The notes: generated by a model from the sequence alone, not told the origin. A stretch of 64,000 nt of DNA from Sphingobacterium sp. JB170 (GCF_900163865.1 NZ_FUKU01000027.1:1-64000), one strand, 5' to 3'. Positions 19,901-27,873 are shown, counted from the first letter of the stretch. Numbers and translations: made by a program.

Positions 19901-20302
19901 TACCGTCGCTGCTCTTATGGTTTCACTCGCAGCCATGTTCGGTTTATCTTTTACGATGATTGTCTTTTTCGCTATTGTATATTCCACGGGCTGATCAGCG
20001 AAGCATCGTTGCAACACTTCCTCGAAGGGGGCGTCATGTACAGTTAACGAAACCGGCTTTGTCTGTTTTAGCATGGTCGGGCTGTATAGTACATGGAGCC
20101 CACCTTTCGTGGCGATCTTGTTCAGGGCCACTTCGAAAGAAGTATTTTGTAGCGAGAGTGAGATCCGCTGCGCATACGTTTTACCTTGCGCGCCAATGGT
20201 CCCAATTAGCATAAGAAATACGGTTAGCTTCATGATTTTTGAGGTTGCTAGGTGCACGACAAGGCACAATATCCTTGAAGACACATCATAATTTTTGTAC
20301 AT
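16931..20302 (-). CDS. SusC/RagA TonB-linked outer-membrane transporter with STN signalling domain
   Basis: 1123 aa. Leader with a hydrophobic segment ending near GKTYAQ (~residue 45), then an STN (secretin/TonB N-terminal) domain about 46-120, a carboxypeptidase-regulatory beta domain about 136-215 (VVGTVADTSG... TTTDQNGRFSL), the SusC DEIVVVGYG box, plug with GRAPGVAV and PLYVVDGFPG, and the barrel ending NIKSVTIGFNAKF with a terminal Phe. STN-bearing SusC proteins contact a FecR anti-sigma factor; fecR lies 102 bp upstream and fecI beyond it. So this transporter is probably both importer and sensor of its own glycan, likely uronic-acid-rich given the GH88. Confidence 0.96.
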   Translation of the reverse strand: MYKNYDVSSRILCLVVHLATSKIMKLTVFLMLIGTIGAQGKTYAQRISLSLQNTSFEVALNKIATKGGLHVLYSPTMLKQTKPVSLTVHDAPFEEVLQRCFADQPVEYTIAKKTIIVKDKPNMAASETIRAATVQEIQITVVGTVADTSGLMQGVTVVIKGEPGKGTTTDQNGRFSLPVTNANATLLISMVGYRSQSVPLRGRRTIDIKLARANADIDEIVVVGYGTQRKSDLTGSVASVNTSEINAFPLAGTQQALQGRAPGVAVSSINGEPGKAPRVRIRGGTSINASSDPLYVVDGFPGSTPPAPEDVQSVEVLKDASATAIYGSRGANGVIMITTKKGKIGKPTIEFTNSYGTQKVGKRLNLLNASEFAAYINDTYVNSGNSSVPYPNPESYGEGTDWQEEIFRTGNLLSNQLSISGGSENVRYYTSLNHYGQKGTVIESNYRRFSGTSNIDMDVSDRLKIGTRLMFNRNILDGVRTQETSSGTSGAGVISGALRFDPIQGIFDEDGNYTLKAVGDPHDNPVAAARERDNQVVTDLFQGNGYLELGLLPELKFRSTLGVQISNQRIGNYVSQKLVEGRNNNGVGSIGAHKNTNLISENFFTYEKEFNEKHNLNLMVGYSYQSSRNETWQSNNRNFISDGFSYWNLGAGSNYQNAASNMEDWVMSSFYGRINYNFKSRYLFTVTGRYDGSSRFGENNKWAFFPSGAFAWNISQEPFMEDLTTISNLKFRTSYGETGNSEIGSYQSLARYSPTLSTIEGNPVNAVRPTNVANPNLTWETTKQTDAGIDVGVLENRINLTIDYYYKKTVDLLYSVPLPLYSGFTSSLQNIGSVENKGWEFALQTVNFDKEFKWNSAFNITFNRNKILQLPGGEIRYNSIPGHMLSTESQILREGDVVGAFFGWKFDGIYQKDDDFSAQPKKVLGDVKYADIYGRNDENNLVSGPDGTVNADDRTVIGNPNPDFTFGFNNDFRYKNFDLNIFMTGSYGNDMLNITRMELDWMAGKGNATKDALNRWTPRNTNTDVPRASASHNPEVSSRWVEDGSYLRLKNIAIGFSVPTESMERIGINNLRFFASVQNIWTWTNYTGFDPEVSFSDSNRNIGLDYMGYPNIKSVTIGFNAKF

Positions 20303-20360
20303 TTGCTGTGTTAAGTTGAATGTTATTAACTCATTTATTTAATTGATTTTAGCTTGATTT

Positions 20361-20385
20361 CCGAGAGCGCTGCAATCGCTCTCGG
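20361..20385 (-). promoter_or_regulatory. Hairpin in the FecR-SusC intergenic region
   Basis: Perfect 9-bp stem CCGAGAGCG (20361-20369) with CGCTCTCGG (20377-20385), 7-nt loop, in the 102-bp gap between fecR and susC. No U-tract follows on the minus strand, so it is more likely an attenuator, processing site or mRNA stabiliser than a full terminator. It could set different levels of FecR and SusC. Confidence 0.55.
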
Positions 20386-20404
20386 TTCATTCTATTAGGT
20401 TTAC

Positions 20405-21550
20405 TTAATTTAAAACATAAATCCTCCTTCCTTTGGTTTCAAATGACACCATGCCGGTTAGGGCAAGCATATTCAAAACTTCATCGACTTGTTCTAACCG
20501 AGATATGTTGCCAGAAAAAACTTGGTCCGATACCTCTCCTTTGTATATAACCTCGACGTCATACCAGCGTTCGATTTTTCGTAAGATGCTTTGAAGATTT
20601 TCTGCATCGAAGACAAACTGGTCACGTTGCCAGGCCAGCACGTTTCCATCGACAAACTTATCCGTTACCATCCGAGAATTCTGTTTGTTATACGTTGCCC
20701 GTTGCCCGGGGACTAAAAGGAACTCTTCTTGGCCCGATTTTATCGTCACCTTTCCTTCCAGCAGCGATGTTTGAATAGACTGCTCGTTATCGTATGCATT
20801 CACGTTAAATTTAGTTCCAAGGACAGTAATTTGTTGATCGCCTGCATCGACGATAAACGGTTTGTTTTTATCTTTTGCAACTTGAAAATAGACCTCACCT
20901 GTGATTTTCACTGTTCTATTATCTTGGGAAAATGTAGTAGGAAAACGGATGGAGGAAGCGGCGTTTAACCACACTTTACTCCCGTCTGGCAGGTCGATCT
21001 GGTATTCTCCTCCTCGGGGTGTTTCAATCGTATGGTATTTCACAATGGCATCTCTCCTAGTCCCTTGATAGGCTAGTTGACCACGTTTAGTTTTTGAGCC
21101 GACCACTTGACCATTGACAACTAGTTCACCTACATTTAGTTCTTCTAAATCCATTTGCGTCCCATCTTCGAGCGTTAAAGTGGCCCGGAAGCCACCAGCT
21201 TGAATCTGCTCGGACGTGGAATCTATGTACGAATCGTTTTTGATGAAAGGATCGCTCGTTCGAAAACGAATGAGTAAACCCAAGGTAATGCATACGATGG
21301 CGGCTGCGGCAATTTTGTAAATCATTTGTTGCCGCTGAATTCCCCCTTTACGTGTTCGTATATGATTCTGAATTGTAGATTTAAGGGTATTCTTAACGGT
21401 CTCTTGGGGGCCCATCAAACCCTTATCCCAATCTCCATCACGGAGCAGGAAATCGTCGGGATAAGACTCGAGCAATTCAATTTCTTGTTTCGAACAAAGC
21501 CCTTGCTCGTATTTTTCGTACAATTCAATATACGCCTGTTTGGTTAACAT
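20405..21550 (-). CDS. FecR family anti-sigma factor
   Basis: 381 aa from the ATG at 21550 (MLTKQAYIELYEKYEQG), preferred over a longer frame to 21634 because FecR N-termini usually look like this. Short cytoplasmic sigma-binding region, one transmembrane helix (MIYKIAAAAIVCITLGLLIR, ~residues 75-95), periplasmic FecR domain with ETPRGGEYQIDLPDGSKVWLNA, GEVYFQVAKD and VLGTKFNVNAY motifs, and a C-terminal DUF4974/STN-contact domain (LQSILRKIERWYDVEV). It would hold the FecI sigma factor until the SusC STN domain signals substrate. Unusually it points away from the fecI-type gene (21711-22322, plus strand), with which it shares a 160-bp divergent region. Confidence 0.93.
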   Translation of the reverse strand: MLTKQAYIELYEKYEQGLCSKQEIELLESYPDDFLLRDGDWDKGLMGPQETVKNTLKSTIQNHIRTRKGGIQRQQMIYKIAAAAIVCITLGLLIRFRTSDPFIKNDSYIDSTSEQIQAGGFRATLTLEDGTQMDLEELNVGELVVNGQVVGSKTKRGQLAYQGTRRDAIVKYHTIETPRGGEYQIDLPDGSKVWLNAASSIRFPTTFSQDNRTVKITGEVYFQVAKDKNKPFIVDAGDQQITVLGTKFNVNAYDNEQSIQTSLLEGKVTIKSGQEEFLLVPGQRATYNKQNSRMVTDKFVDGNVLAWQRDQFVFDAENLQSILRKIERWYDVEVIYKGEVSDQVFSGNISRLEQVDEVLNMLALTGMVSFETKGRRIYVLN

Positions 21551-21710
21551 AAAATGTTTATTAGGTCTACATTGATATAGAGACATTTTTTGTACACGAC
21601 ACACATACTTAATTGTATTTTTTTTAACTTGCATATGTTATCTTGATATTTCCTAGATAGATTGAGGTGTTAACCAGTTGTAAATCAATGTATACCGACT
21701 AGAAACTGTT

Positions 21711-22322
21711 ATGTTTTCAAACAAAAGACACTTGCACACCGCATCGTCCGAAGCTGACGAACAGTTATGGGTGGCTATAGCTATCGAGAGTTGTTCAACG
21801 TCTTTTGGAATTTTGTTTGATCGGTATTGGTCGATGATATTCACAACTGCATTCTCCTATACGAAGGACAGGCAGCTAAGCGAAACAATTACGCACGATA
21901 TATTTGTGAATCTATGGGACAAACGGTGTAAACTTCAAATCAACTCATTCCCCACATACCTGCGTATGGCAGCGCGCTATCACGTTTATAAGGATTTGAA
22001 ATCAAGGAAAAAAAGATCAATACAATTCGTGGACCAATGGGAAATAGGTTCCGAACCGCACGCAGCGGAAACTGCGGATGCCAATCTAGGATATCAGGAT
22101 ACTATATTGTCGATTCATAGTGCATTGTCCATTTTACCAGCGCGATGTCAGCAGATATTTCGCATGAGCCGTTTTGAACAGCTTAGTAATGATGAAATTG
22201 CCCACGAGCTTGGCATATCCAAGCGATCGGTAGAAAATCAAATAACAAGAGCACTACACTTCTTACGTGAAAAGATGAAACCGATAATTAGCATCCTACT
22301 ATTACTTAGTCTTTTAAGCTAA
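21711..22322 (+). CDS. FecI-type ECF RNA polymerase sigma factor
   Basis: 203 aa. Sigma region 2 is at about 25-95 (FGILFDRYWSMIFTTAFSYTKD, ETITHDIFVNLWDKR) and region 4 at about 130-190 (SIHSALSILPARCQQIFRMSRFEQLSNDEIAHELGISKRSVENQI) with the helix-turn-helix at ISKRSVENQ. No regions 1 or 3, hence ECF. The TM-like C-terminus (ISILLLLSLLS) is common in Bacteroidota FecI proteins. Its partner FecR is divergent, and the pair most likely drives the SusC/SusD/GH88 operon. Confidence 0.93.
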   Translation: MFSNKRHLHTASSEADEQLWVAIAIESCSTSFGILFDRYWSMIFTTAFSYTKDRQLSETITHDIFVNLWDKRCKLQINSFPTYLRMAARYHVYKDLKSRKKRSIQFVDQWEIGSEPHAAETADANLGYQDTILSIHSALSILPARCQQIFRMSRFEQLSNDEIAHELGISKRSVENQITRALHFLREKMKPIISILLLLSLLS

Positions 22323-22406
22323 TTCCTTGCGGGAGTATAGCAGTCCGACTCACGTTAAATAACGGGGTTCTTCGTGGATAAGAAGGAATTAAGTGCTTTG
22401 TTTCGC

Positions 22407-22643
22407 TTATTTAAGCAGCATTGCTTCTTGATGATAAACAATTTGTTTAGCTGTTGGAAGACCATTTTTAATTAAGGCTATATGGTGCGGGTGGGGTACA
22501 GTCAACTTATAATTACGCTTGCCTACTTCTATAAAAAACAGTGCGCCATGCTCCTTGCCCTGCTCGTCGATTAATAATATAAATTTGCTAATCGGTTGAT
22601 TTAGCATTTTATTTTCGACTAAAGATTTTAATAGCTTTTCCAT
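22407..22643 (-). CDS. Small protein of unknown function, downstream of universal stress protein
   Basis: 78 aa, start ATG at 22643, only three bases after the universal stress protein stop, so cotranscribed. Mixed alpha/beta composition with basic stretches (KRNYKLTVPHPHHIALIK), no signal peptide, no membrane segment and no cysteine. I do not recognise the family. The tight coupling to the stress protein is the only clue to function. Confidence 0.6.
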   Translation of the reverse strand: MEKLLKSLVENKMLNQPISKFILLIDEQGKEHGALFFIEVGKRNYKLTVPHPHHIALIKNGLPTAKQIVYHQEAMLLK

Positions 22644-22646
22644 ATT

Positions 22647-23507
22647 TTAGAATGTCCCCGGGTCGTTACCCTCTTGAAGAACTAAGGTTGCTGTATTAGT
22701 GTGAGTACGTAATTTATTGCTCATACTGGTCGAAAAAATACGTTCGAGAAAATTCCTATTTCGTTTTACAACACACAATAGATCCACTCGGTTTTCCTCA
22801 ATATATTTATTTAACGTGAATTCCACGGATTGATCCATTTCCAAAAACACAAACTCAAGATTGCTTTGTGGATACAATTTTGTCCATTTTTCTGCCAAAC
22901 CGATCGTATCTAAATTCGATTGTTTGTGTACATGAATACATTTTACGCGTACTCGGAACTTTTCAGCCATTATTACAATTTGTTTAAGGGCCGCTTCATC
23001 TTCGTCACGAAATAACGTCGTAAAAAGTATTTCTTCAATACCGCGATATTTTGCTTCCAATGGAACGGACAATACAGGTATCTTCACCCCACGGATTACA
23101 CCGAGCGTGTTGGATCCAAAGATCTTGTTCATGATTCCGCTGGCACGATTCGTACCAAGTACGATTAATTGGATGTTTTCCTTATTTATCACCGTAAGTA
23201 CGTTGGACACAACGGTACCTTCTTCAAACAAGTAACGTATCGGCACCCCGTTCAGTCCATTGTCGTCCGCTAGGCGGTTTAAGATTATCGAATATTTCTT
23301 GAAATTTTCAAATTGATGCAGTTCATGGGTTTGGTATATTTCTGGAACCATCTCCGGTTGACCTGCGTGCGATGAGGATAGGACGGGCTGCATGTACGTA
23401 TTGAGTACATATAGCTCGGCCTCGAGTTCTTTCGCTAGATTTAAAGCGTACAAAAAAGCATTGTTCGCCGCATCGGAAAAATCCGTTGGAAATAAAATCT
23501 TTCTCAT
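22647..23507 (-). CDS. Tandem universal stress protein (UspA family)
   Basis: 286 aa from the ATG at 23507 (MRKILFPTDFSDAANNAF), the standard start of a Usp domain; a longer frame to 23588 adds an atypical leader. Two Usp domains, about 1-145 and 150-286. The first retains the nucleotide-binding GTNRASGIMNKIFGSNT block (GxxGxG-like plus S/T); the second (IEEILFTTLFRDEDEAALKQI ... VVKRNRNFLERIFSTSMSNKL) is less conserved. Cytoplasmic. Tandem Usp proteins are common in Bacteroidota and serve stress or energy-limitation responses; the precise role is unknown. Operon with the 78-aa gene. Confidence 0.88.
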   Translation of the reverse strand: MRKILFPTDFSDAANNAFLYALNLAKELEAELYVLNTYMQPVLSSSHAGQPEMVPEIYQTHELHQFENFKKYSIILNRLADDNGLNGVPIRYLFEEGTVVSNVLTVINKENIQLIVLGTNRASGIMNKIFGSNTLGVIRGVKIPVLSVPLEAKYRGIEEILFTTLFRDEDEAALKQIVIMAEKFRVRVKCIHVHKQSNLDTIGLAEKWTKLYPQSNLEFVFLEMDQSVEFTLNKYIEENRVDLLCVVKRNRNFLERIFSTSMSNKLRTHTNTATLVLQEGNDPGTF

Positions 23508-23721
23508 ATTGCTGTCAATTAATATAAGCAAATTACGATTTTTTTTTGGTCCAGACAATGCGTTAGAATAGTTTGAATTATTTTTCATCCCTCTGTAGCG
23601 AAAATAGGATTAACTCCGTTTCAACCTGCAAAAAGACAATGGTTATGGTTGGAATATAATTGGTGGTTCAGGTAACATAAATTATTTTGCTAAATTGGCG
23701 TATCAGAACAGACGATTATAG

Positions 23722-24333
23722 GTGAATATTGTTCAGCAACATTGGAGGAAAAAGAAACCATTGGCTTTACGTGAGGCATTGGCTGACTGTGTTTTGAATA
23801 AAACAGAACGCTCGAAGTCTTTTCTCTATAAAAAGTATTATGGTTATGTCATGGCAGTAGTCGGGCGTTACGTGGCGATGGAGATGGAGGCACAAGAAGC
23901 AGCCAATGAAAGCTTTGTGAAAGCATTTCGGAAGCTTGAAACTTTCCAAATGCACGAAGACGATGATATTTTAGACCGTACGTTTCGTTCCTGGCTTGCG
24001 CGGATCGCCGTAAATACATCAATAGATTTGTTACGCGCAAAAAAAACAACATATACTTATGACGAGGTCTCGGAAGAGAATTTACTTTCACATTCGGTGA
24101 TGATAAATGATCAATTAGCAGTCGATGATATTATGAAACTATTGCAACGACTGCCGGATATTCAGCGAGCGATATTCAATTTGTTTGAAATTGAAGGATT
24201 CACTCATGAAGAAATTGGTAAAAAGCTTGATATCCCGGAGAGTACCTCTAGAACGTACCTGACTAGAGCGAAGCATAAGTTGCGCAAATTATACGTAGAA
24301 GAATTTAGTGTTTCACATAACATGCATTCTTAA
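23722..24333 (+). CDS. ECF RNA polymerase sigma factor
   Basis: 203 aa with a GTG start at 23722 (no better in-frame ATG before sigma region 2). Region 2 about 30-100: YKKYYGYVMAVVGRYVAMEMEAQEAANESFVKAFRKLETF, with the SWLARIAVNTSIDLLRAKK stretch; region 4 about 135-190: LPDIQRAIFNLFEIEGFTHEEIGKKLDIPESTSRTYLTRAKHKLRK, a clear helix-turn-helix. ECF type. The next gene starts 12 bases downstream and encodes a membrane-anchored barrel protein that probably serves as its regulator. No typical FecR or SusC is adjacent. Confidence 0.92.
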   Translation: MNIVQQHWRKKKPLALREALADCVLNKTERSKSFLYKKYYGYVMAVVGRYVAMEMEAQEAANESFVKAFRKLETFQMHEDDDILDRTFRSWLARIAVNTSIDLLRAKKTTYTYDEVSEENLLSHSVMINDQLAVDDIMKLLQRLPDIQRAIFNLFEIEGFTHEEIGKKLDIPESTSRTYLTRAKHKLRKLYVEEFSVSHNMHS

Positions 24334-24345
24334 TTGCAGTTAAAA

Positions 24346-25722
24346 ATGAAAGACAACAAGAATAAAGAATTAATAGAGGTTATTAAGCAGCAGTTAAAAA
24401 ACGGCCCACAACTTCCGTATAAAGAGGGTGCATGGGAGTCGTTTAAAGAAAAATACGAAACTGCTCCGACACGCAAGGCACTAGTGCCACTTTGGGTTGC
24501 CGCGGCAGCTTCGGTGGTTGTGTTGGCATTTGGCGCTCTATTTGTTTTTCAAAATAGCAATGACGCCACGAGCATGCAGCTAACACGTTCATCTATCGAT
24601 ATGCCTGACTCAACGGAGAATCGCGGTGACCAAGTGCCGCACAACAATTCGACGGATATGGTTAGCGGTATTCCTTCCGGCCCGGCAAAGAGTGATCAAG
24701 GAACCGCGGGTAGTGAAGAAGAGCTAGCAATCCTAAGCTACGAGCAGCAGCACATTCTCAGTGGACGAACCCGGAGTGAAGACACGCATGACGAATTCAT
24801 TAAAGAAACGCTACACGTAGCTTCGATAGCACCGATACATGTGGCAATTACACCCCAACTCGAAACTGTTAATCCTTCCGTGCGGAATAACCTTCCTATT
24901 GCACTTTTCCCGGACCGCACGATAGGCGTCACGCCTTACGAACAAAACGATCTTGTGAGCGGCAGTGAGGTGGATGAATCATACGCATATACTGCTCAGG
25001 CGGGTCGGAACATATCACCTAAAAAAGTAAGGCTGGCTAAAAATGTAAGGCTCGGCGCATTTGTAAGCCCATCGGCAACCGAACAAAGCTTTGATTTGGG
25101 AGGAGGATTAGTATTAGCCTACCAAATCTCCGATAAACTAGCTGTTCGAACTGGAGCATCATTTAATCAGTACGAGGTTGGTATATTGGGCGGATCGGCG
25201 CGCCCTGAGAATGGAACTCAGGACGCACCACCAACAGCTGCTAGTGGTGCGGCTCTCGTTTCTGAGAATGTTCCCTACCGGAAAAACAATGTCATGATGC
25301 CGAGCTTAAATTCCGTTTCGAGTAAAATGCAAACATTAGATGTTCCTTTGGAAATCAAATATAACCTTTCCAAAGATTACTACATTGTAGGGGGCGCCTC
25401 GTATGCGTTTGTTCTTTCTCAAGAGCGCTATAACTATTATTCTGAATACACCGACGCGATTACTTATTCGAGTGCATCTGATTCCGATAAACCGACAAGC
25501 ACACCGCAAAAAACGGTAGAGCGAAAAATAAAAAGCGGAACGGATAACGTCGATGATGACGGTTTTGGTGGTTTTGTAAACTTTTCAATTGGGAAGAAAA
25601 CCGGACTTACTAAAAACTTGAACATATCAATAGAGCCATTTGTAAAAATTCCCGTTGGTTCGTTCAAACAAACTGACATGAACTATACTAATGGCGGAAT
25701 TCGTATAATTACGAATTTCTAA
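24346..25722 (+). CDS. Membrane-anchored protein with C-terminal outer-membrane-type beta-barrel, putative sensor/anti-sigma partner
   Basis: 458 aa from the ATG at 24346 (a TTG at 24334 is in frame). Residues 1-44 are charged and cytoplasmic-looking (KELIEVIKQQL, AWESFKEKY), residues ~46-68 are one transmembrane helix (LVPLWVAAAASVVVLAFGAL), ~70-228 a low-complexity Ser/Thr/Asn/Gln-rich stretch, and ~230-458 a small barrel-like domain (RLGAFVSP, FDLGGGLVLAYQISDKLAVRTGASF, DVPLEIKYN) ending ISIEPFVKIPVGSF... IITNF with a terminal Phe. Sequence cannot show whether the barrel is in the outer membrane while the helix is in the inner. It follows the ECF gene directly, so an anti-sigma role is inferred. 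Confidence 0.65.
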   Translation: MKDNKNKELIEVIKQQLKNGPQLPYKEGAWESFKEKYETAPTRKALVPLWVAAAASVVVLAFGALFVFQNSNDATSMQLTRSSIDMPDSTENRGDQVPHNNSTDMVSGIPSGPAKSDQGTAGSEEELAILSYEQQHILSGRTRSEDTHDEFIKETLHVASIAPIHVAITPQLETVNPSVRNNLPIALFPDRTIGVTPYEQNDLVSGSEVDESYAYTAQAGRNISPKKVRLAKNVRLGAFVSPSATEQSFDLGGGLVLAYQISDKLAVRTGASFNQYEVGILGGSARPENGTQDAPPTAASGAALVSENVPYRKNNVMMPSLNSVSSKMQTLDVPLEIKYNLSKDYYIVGGASYAFVLSQERYNYYSEYTDAITYSSASDSDKPTSTPQKTVERKIKSGTDNVDDDGFGGFVNFSIGKKTGLTKNLNISIEPFVKIPVGSFKQTDMNYTNGGIRIITNF

Positions 25723-26330
25723 ATTTGATCGACACGTATCCACCCCATGCCGGCGGATATTGCTCCGCGTACACCAGGGTCTCCATCTTCGAACACGAGG
25801 CAATTTTGTGGGTCGACTCCTAAATTTTCGGCCGCAAGCAAGAATGGTTGCGGAGAGGGCTTGCCTTCGGGCGTATCCCCCGCGCATACGAGCGTTTCAT
25901 ATTTACCTGTTAACCCGATAACTTCAAGTGTAATATTCAACGTAGACCGTGATCCTCCCGATACGATGCCAATTCTTTTTTTACCGATATTCGCTAGAAG
26001 GTGCTGTAAAACGAAATCGACTGGCTTGGTCGCACGAATGAATTGTTCGATGAAAATGGTAGATTTTCGTTTCGAAAATTCATTGATATCAAACTCCTTT
26101 TGGTAGCGCGCATTGATTTCTGTTGCTACATCGACCGTTGGCCAGCCTGCGAGTTCCTCCACAATTGCATCATCAAGGTCCACTTCATATTCCTTCGCTG
26201 CGGCAACATACGCTGCTTTGTGTGCGTGCATATTATCGGCAAGAGTGCCATCCACATCATATAATAACGCCTCAAATGGTCCCGATTTTTCTTGTAAAAT
26301 ATTAAATTTCAATTTTGATTCAGCATTCAT
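25719..26330 (-). CDS. HAD-IA family phosphatase/phosphoglucomutase-like
   Basis: 203 aa, soluble. Motif I YDVDGTLADN (nucleophile and acid Asp), motif II VSGGSRST, Lys in GKPSPQPF, motif IV FEDGDPGVRGAISAGM; the fold and helical cap match the HAD-IA group of phosphatases and beta-phosphoglucomutases. The N-terminal ~18 residues before motif I are longer than usual. Substrate not readable; the neighbour set gives no pathway. Its 3' end overlaps the converging barrel-protein gene by four bases. Confidence 0.85.
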   Translation of the reverse strand: MNAESKLKFNILQEKSGPFEALLYDVDGTLADNMHAHKAAYVAAAKEYEVDLDDAIVEELAGWPTVDVATEINARYQKEFDINEFSKRKSTIFIEQFIRATKPVDFVLQHLLANIGKKRIGIVSGGSRSTLNITLEVIGLTGKYETLVCAGDTPEGKPSPQPFLLAAENLGVDPQNCLVFEDGDPGVRGAISAGMGWIRVDQI

Positions 26331-26376
26331 AGGAGCGAAAGTATGAAATCCCGCGCAATTGCACGGGATAATGAAG

Positions 26377-27567
26377 CTAGATTTGCTTTCTTCTTTTCTG
26401 TTCCGTAATAATCAAGGCTAGTTCTCGGCCGGTCTGCCCACCAACCGATGTGTTTTCCTGTGCCCTACGGAAAAGATAAGGCATTACTGATTTAACGGGG
26501 CCATAAGGCACATATTTGGCGACATTGTATCCGGCGGCGGCCAGATTAAATGATAGATTATCGGACATCCCCAATAATTGCGCAAAGAAAACATGTCTAT
26601 TTTTGGGAGAGATATCACGGTGGATAATCTGCTGGGCGAGTAACCTGCTACTGTCTTCATTATGCGTGCCTGCCATTAAACCGACACGATTGACGCGATC
26701 GAGGCAAAACTCGATTGCATCGTTGTAATCGCGATCCGAAGCTGCTTTGTCAACATGGATAGGTGAGGGGTACCCTTTTTCAAGCGCTCGTTCTCGTTCA
26801 ATTTCCATATACGCGCCCCGAACGAGTTTCGCACCGAGATAGAAGTCTTGTGTTTGCGCATAAGAAAAATCAGCCATCAATGAAGCTAATTTATCATGGC
26901 GGTAGAGCTGGTAGGTATTATAAACAATTGCTTCTTCCTTGTTGTATCGCTCCATCATCTCCCGTGCCAAATCATCAATAGTGTCTTGCACCCATGAGTG
27001 TTCCGCATCAATAAGAATTTTTATATTCGCTTCAAATGATGCTTTACAAATACGATCAATTCGGTGATGCACACGTGAAAACTCGTCTTTCTCCAATGGT
27101 GTTAACGTGTCTCTTGCATCTAGCTTAGCAAATAAATCAAACCTCCCCAGACCAGTGGGTTTAAACACACAAAAAGAAATTAGCGGATTAGCCTTGGCAT
27201 AGGCAATCGTTTGCAGAATTTCCTTACAGGTCAACTCGAAGCCCTCTTCGGTTTCTTCACCTTCTACCGAATAATCTAAAATGGTCGTGACCTGACCCTG
27301 ACCGAGTTCATCGATCGTAGGTTGACAGCCATGAATTGTTTCGCCCCCGCAGAATTGTCGATAGATTGTATTTTTTATTATTCCTTGAATAGGTAATCCT
27401 ATTTTTAACGCCAAATTGGTTAGTGGTGTCCCCACTTTGATCAAGGCACTACTTGACACCATTTTAAAAAGCCAATACGCTTTTTCTAGATCATTATTAC
27501 TTTTGTTACGAAATGCTACTTCCGTATTATCAAAATCTAGTTTCGCCTGATTACCTCCAACGATCAT
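26377..27567 (-). CDS. Proline dehydrogenase
   Basis: 396 aa, monofunctional. It oxidises proline to delta-1-pyrroline-5-carboxylate with FAD, passing electrons to the quinone pool at the membrane. Typical blocks are present: an early TLDYSVEGEE strand, LIDAEHSWVQDTIDDLA, NTYQLYRHDKLA, GAKLVRGAYMEIERERA (FAD and substrate contact) and AGTHNEDSSRLLAQ near the end, with GYNVAKYVPYGPVKSVMPYLFRRAQENTS containing the RRxxE-type proline-binding region. Bacteroidota commonly encode ProDH and P5C dehydrogenase separately, unlike the enterobacterial PutA fusion. No P5C dehydrogenase is nearby. Divergent from the S4 protein gene. Confidence 0.93.
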   Translation of the reverse strand: MIVGGNQAKLDFDNTEVAFRNKSNNDLEKAYWLFKMVSSSALIKVGTPLTNLALKIGLPIQGIIKNTIYRQFCGGETIHGCQPTIDELGQGQVTTILDYSVEGEETEEGFELTCKEILQTIAYAKANPLISFCVFKPTGLGRFDLFAKLDARDTLTPLEKDEFSRVHHRIDRICKASFEANIKILIDAEHSWVQDTIDDLAREMMERYNKEEAIVYNTYQLYRHDKLASLMADFSYAQTQDFYLGAKLVRGAYMEIERERALEKGYPSPIHVDKAASDRDYNDAIEFCLDRVNRVGLMAGTHNEDSSRLLAQQIIHRDISPKNRHVFFAQLLGMSDNLSFNLAAAGYNVAKYVPYGPVKSVMPYLFRRAQENTSVGGQTGRELALIITEQKRRKQI

Positions 27568-27654
27568 ATATGTAAAAATTAATGGCCAAAATTAATTATT
27601 TATTTTGATTAGCGTTATATTTACAAACGATAAATATGTCTTCAAATAAATATT

Positions 27655-27861
27655 ATGCAAACATTTTCGTTAAAAGGAGATTACATTCAACTCATACAGT
27701 TATTAAAGGCGCTTAATTGGGTTGAACACGGTGCGATGGCCCAAATGGTTGTCCAAGAGGGTATGGTAAAATACAACGGCGAAGTGGATTTAAGAAAACG
27801 CCTCAAAGTACGCGTGGGTGATATAGTTGAGTTTGACGGGCAAAAAATAAAAATTACTTAA
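27655..27861 (+). CDS. Small S4-domain RNA-binding protein (YbcJ-like)
   Basis: 68 aa, essentially one S4 fold: LKALNWVEHGAMAQMVVQEGMVKYNGEVDLRKRLKVRVGDIVEF contains the characteristic helix followed by the VNGEVD-type loop and the KVRVGD beta strand. The family binds structured RNA, often near the ribosome; the specific target is unknown. It starts 13 bp before aroB and is likely cotranscribed. Confidence 0.88.
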   Translation: MQTFSLKGDYIQLIQLLKALNWVEHGAMAQMVVQEGMVKYNGEVDLRKRLKVRVGDIVEFDGQKIKIT

Positions 27862-27873
27862 AAGAAATCGCAA

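Noticed and set aside
22320-22391. 9-bp inverted repeat TAATTCCTT / AAGGAATTA between the FecI-type gene and the 78-aa gene
   Set aside because: A 54-nt spacer and short arms; could be chance in AT-rich DNA.
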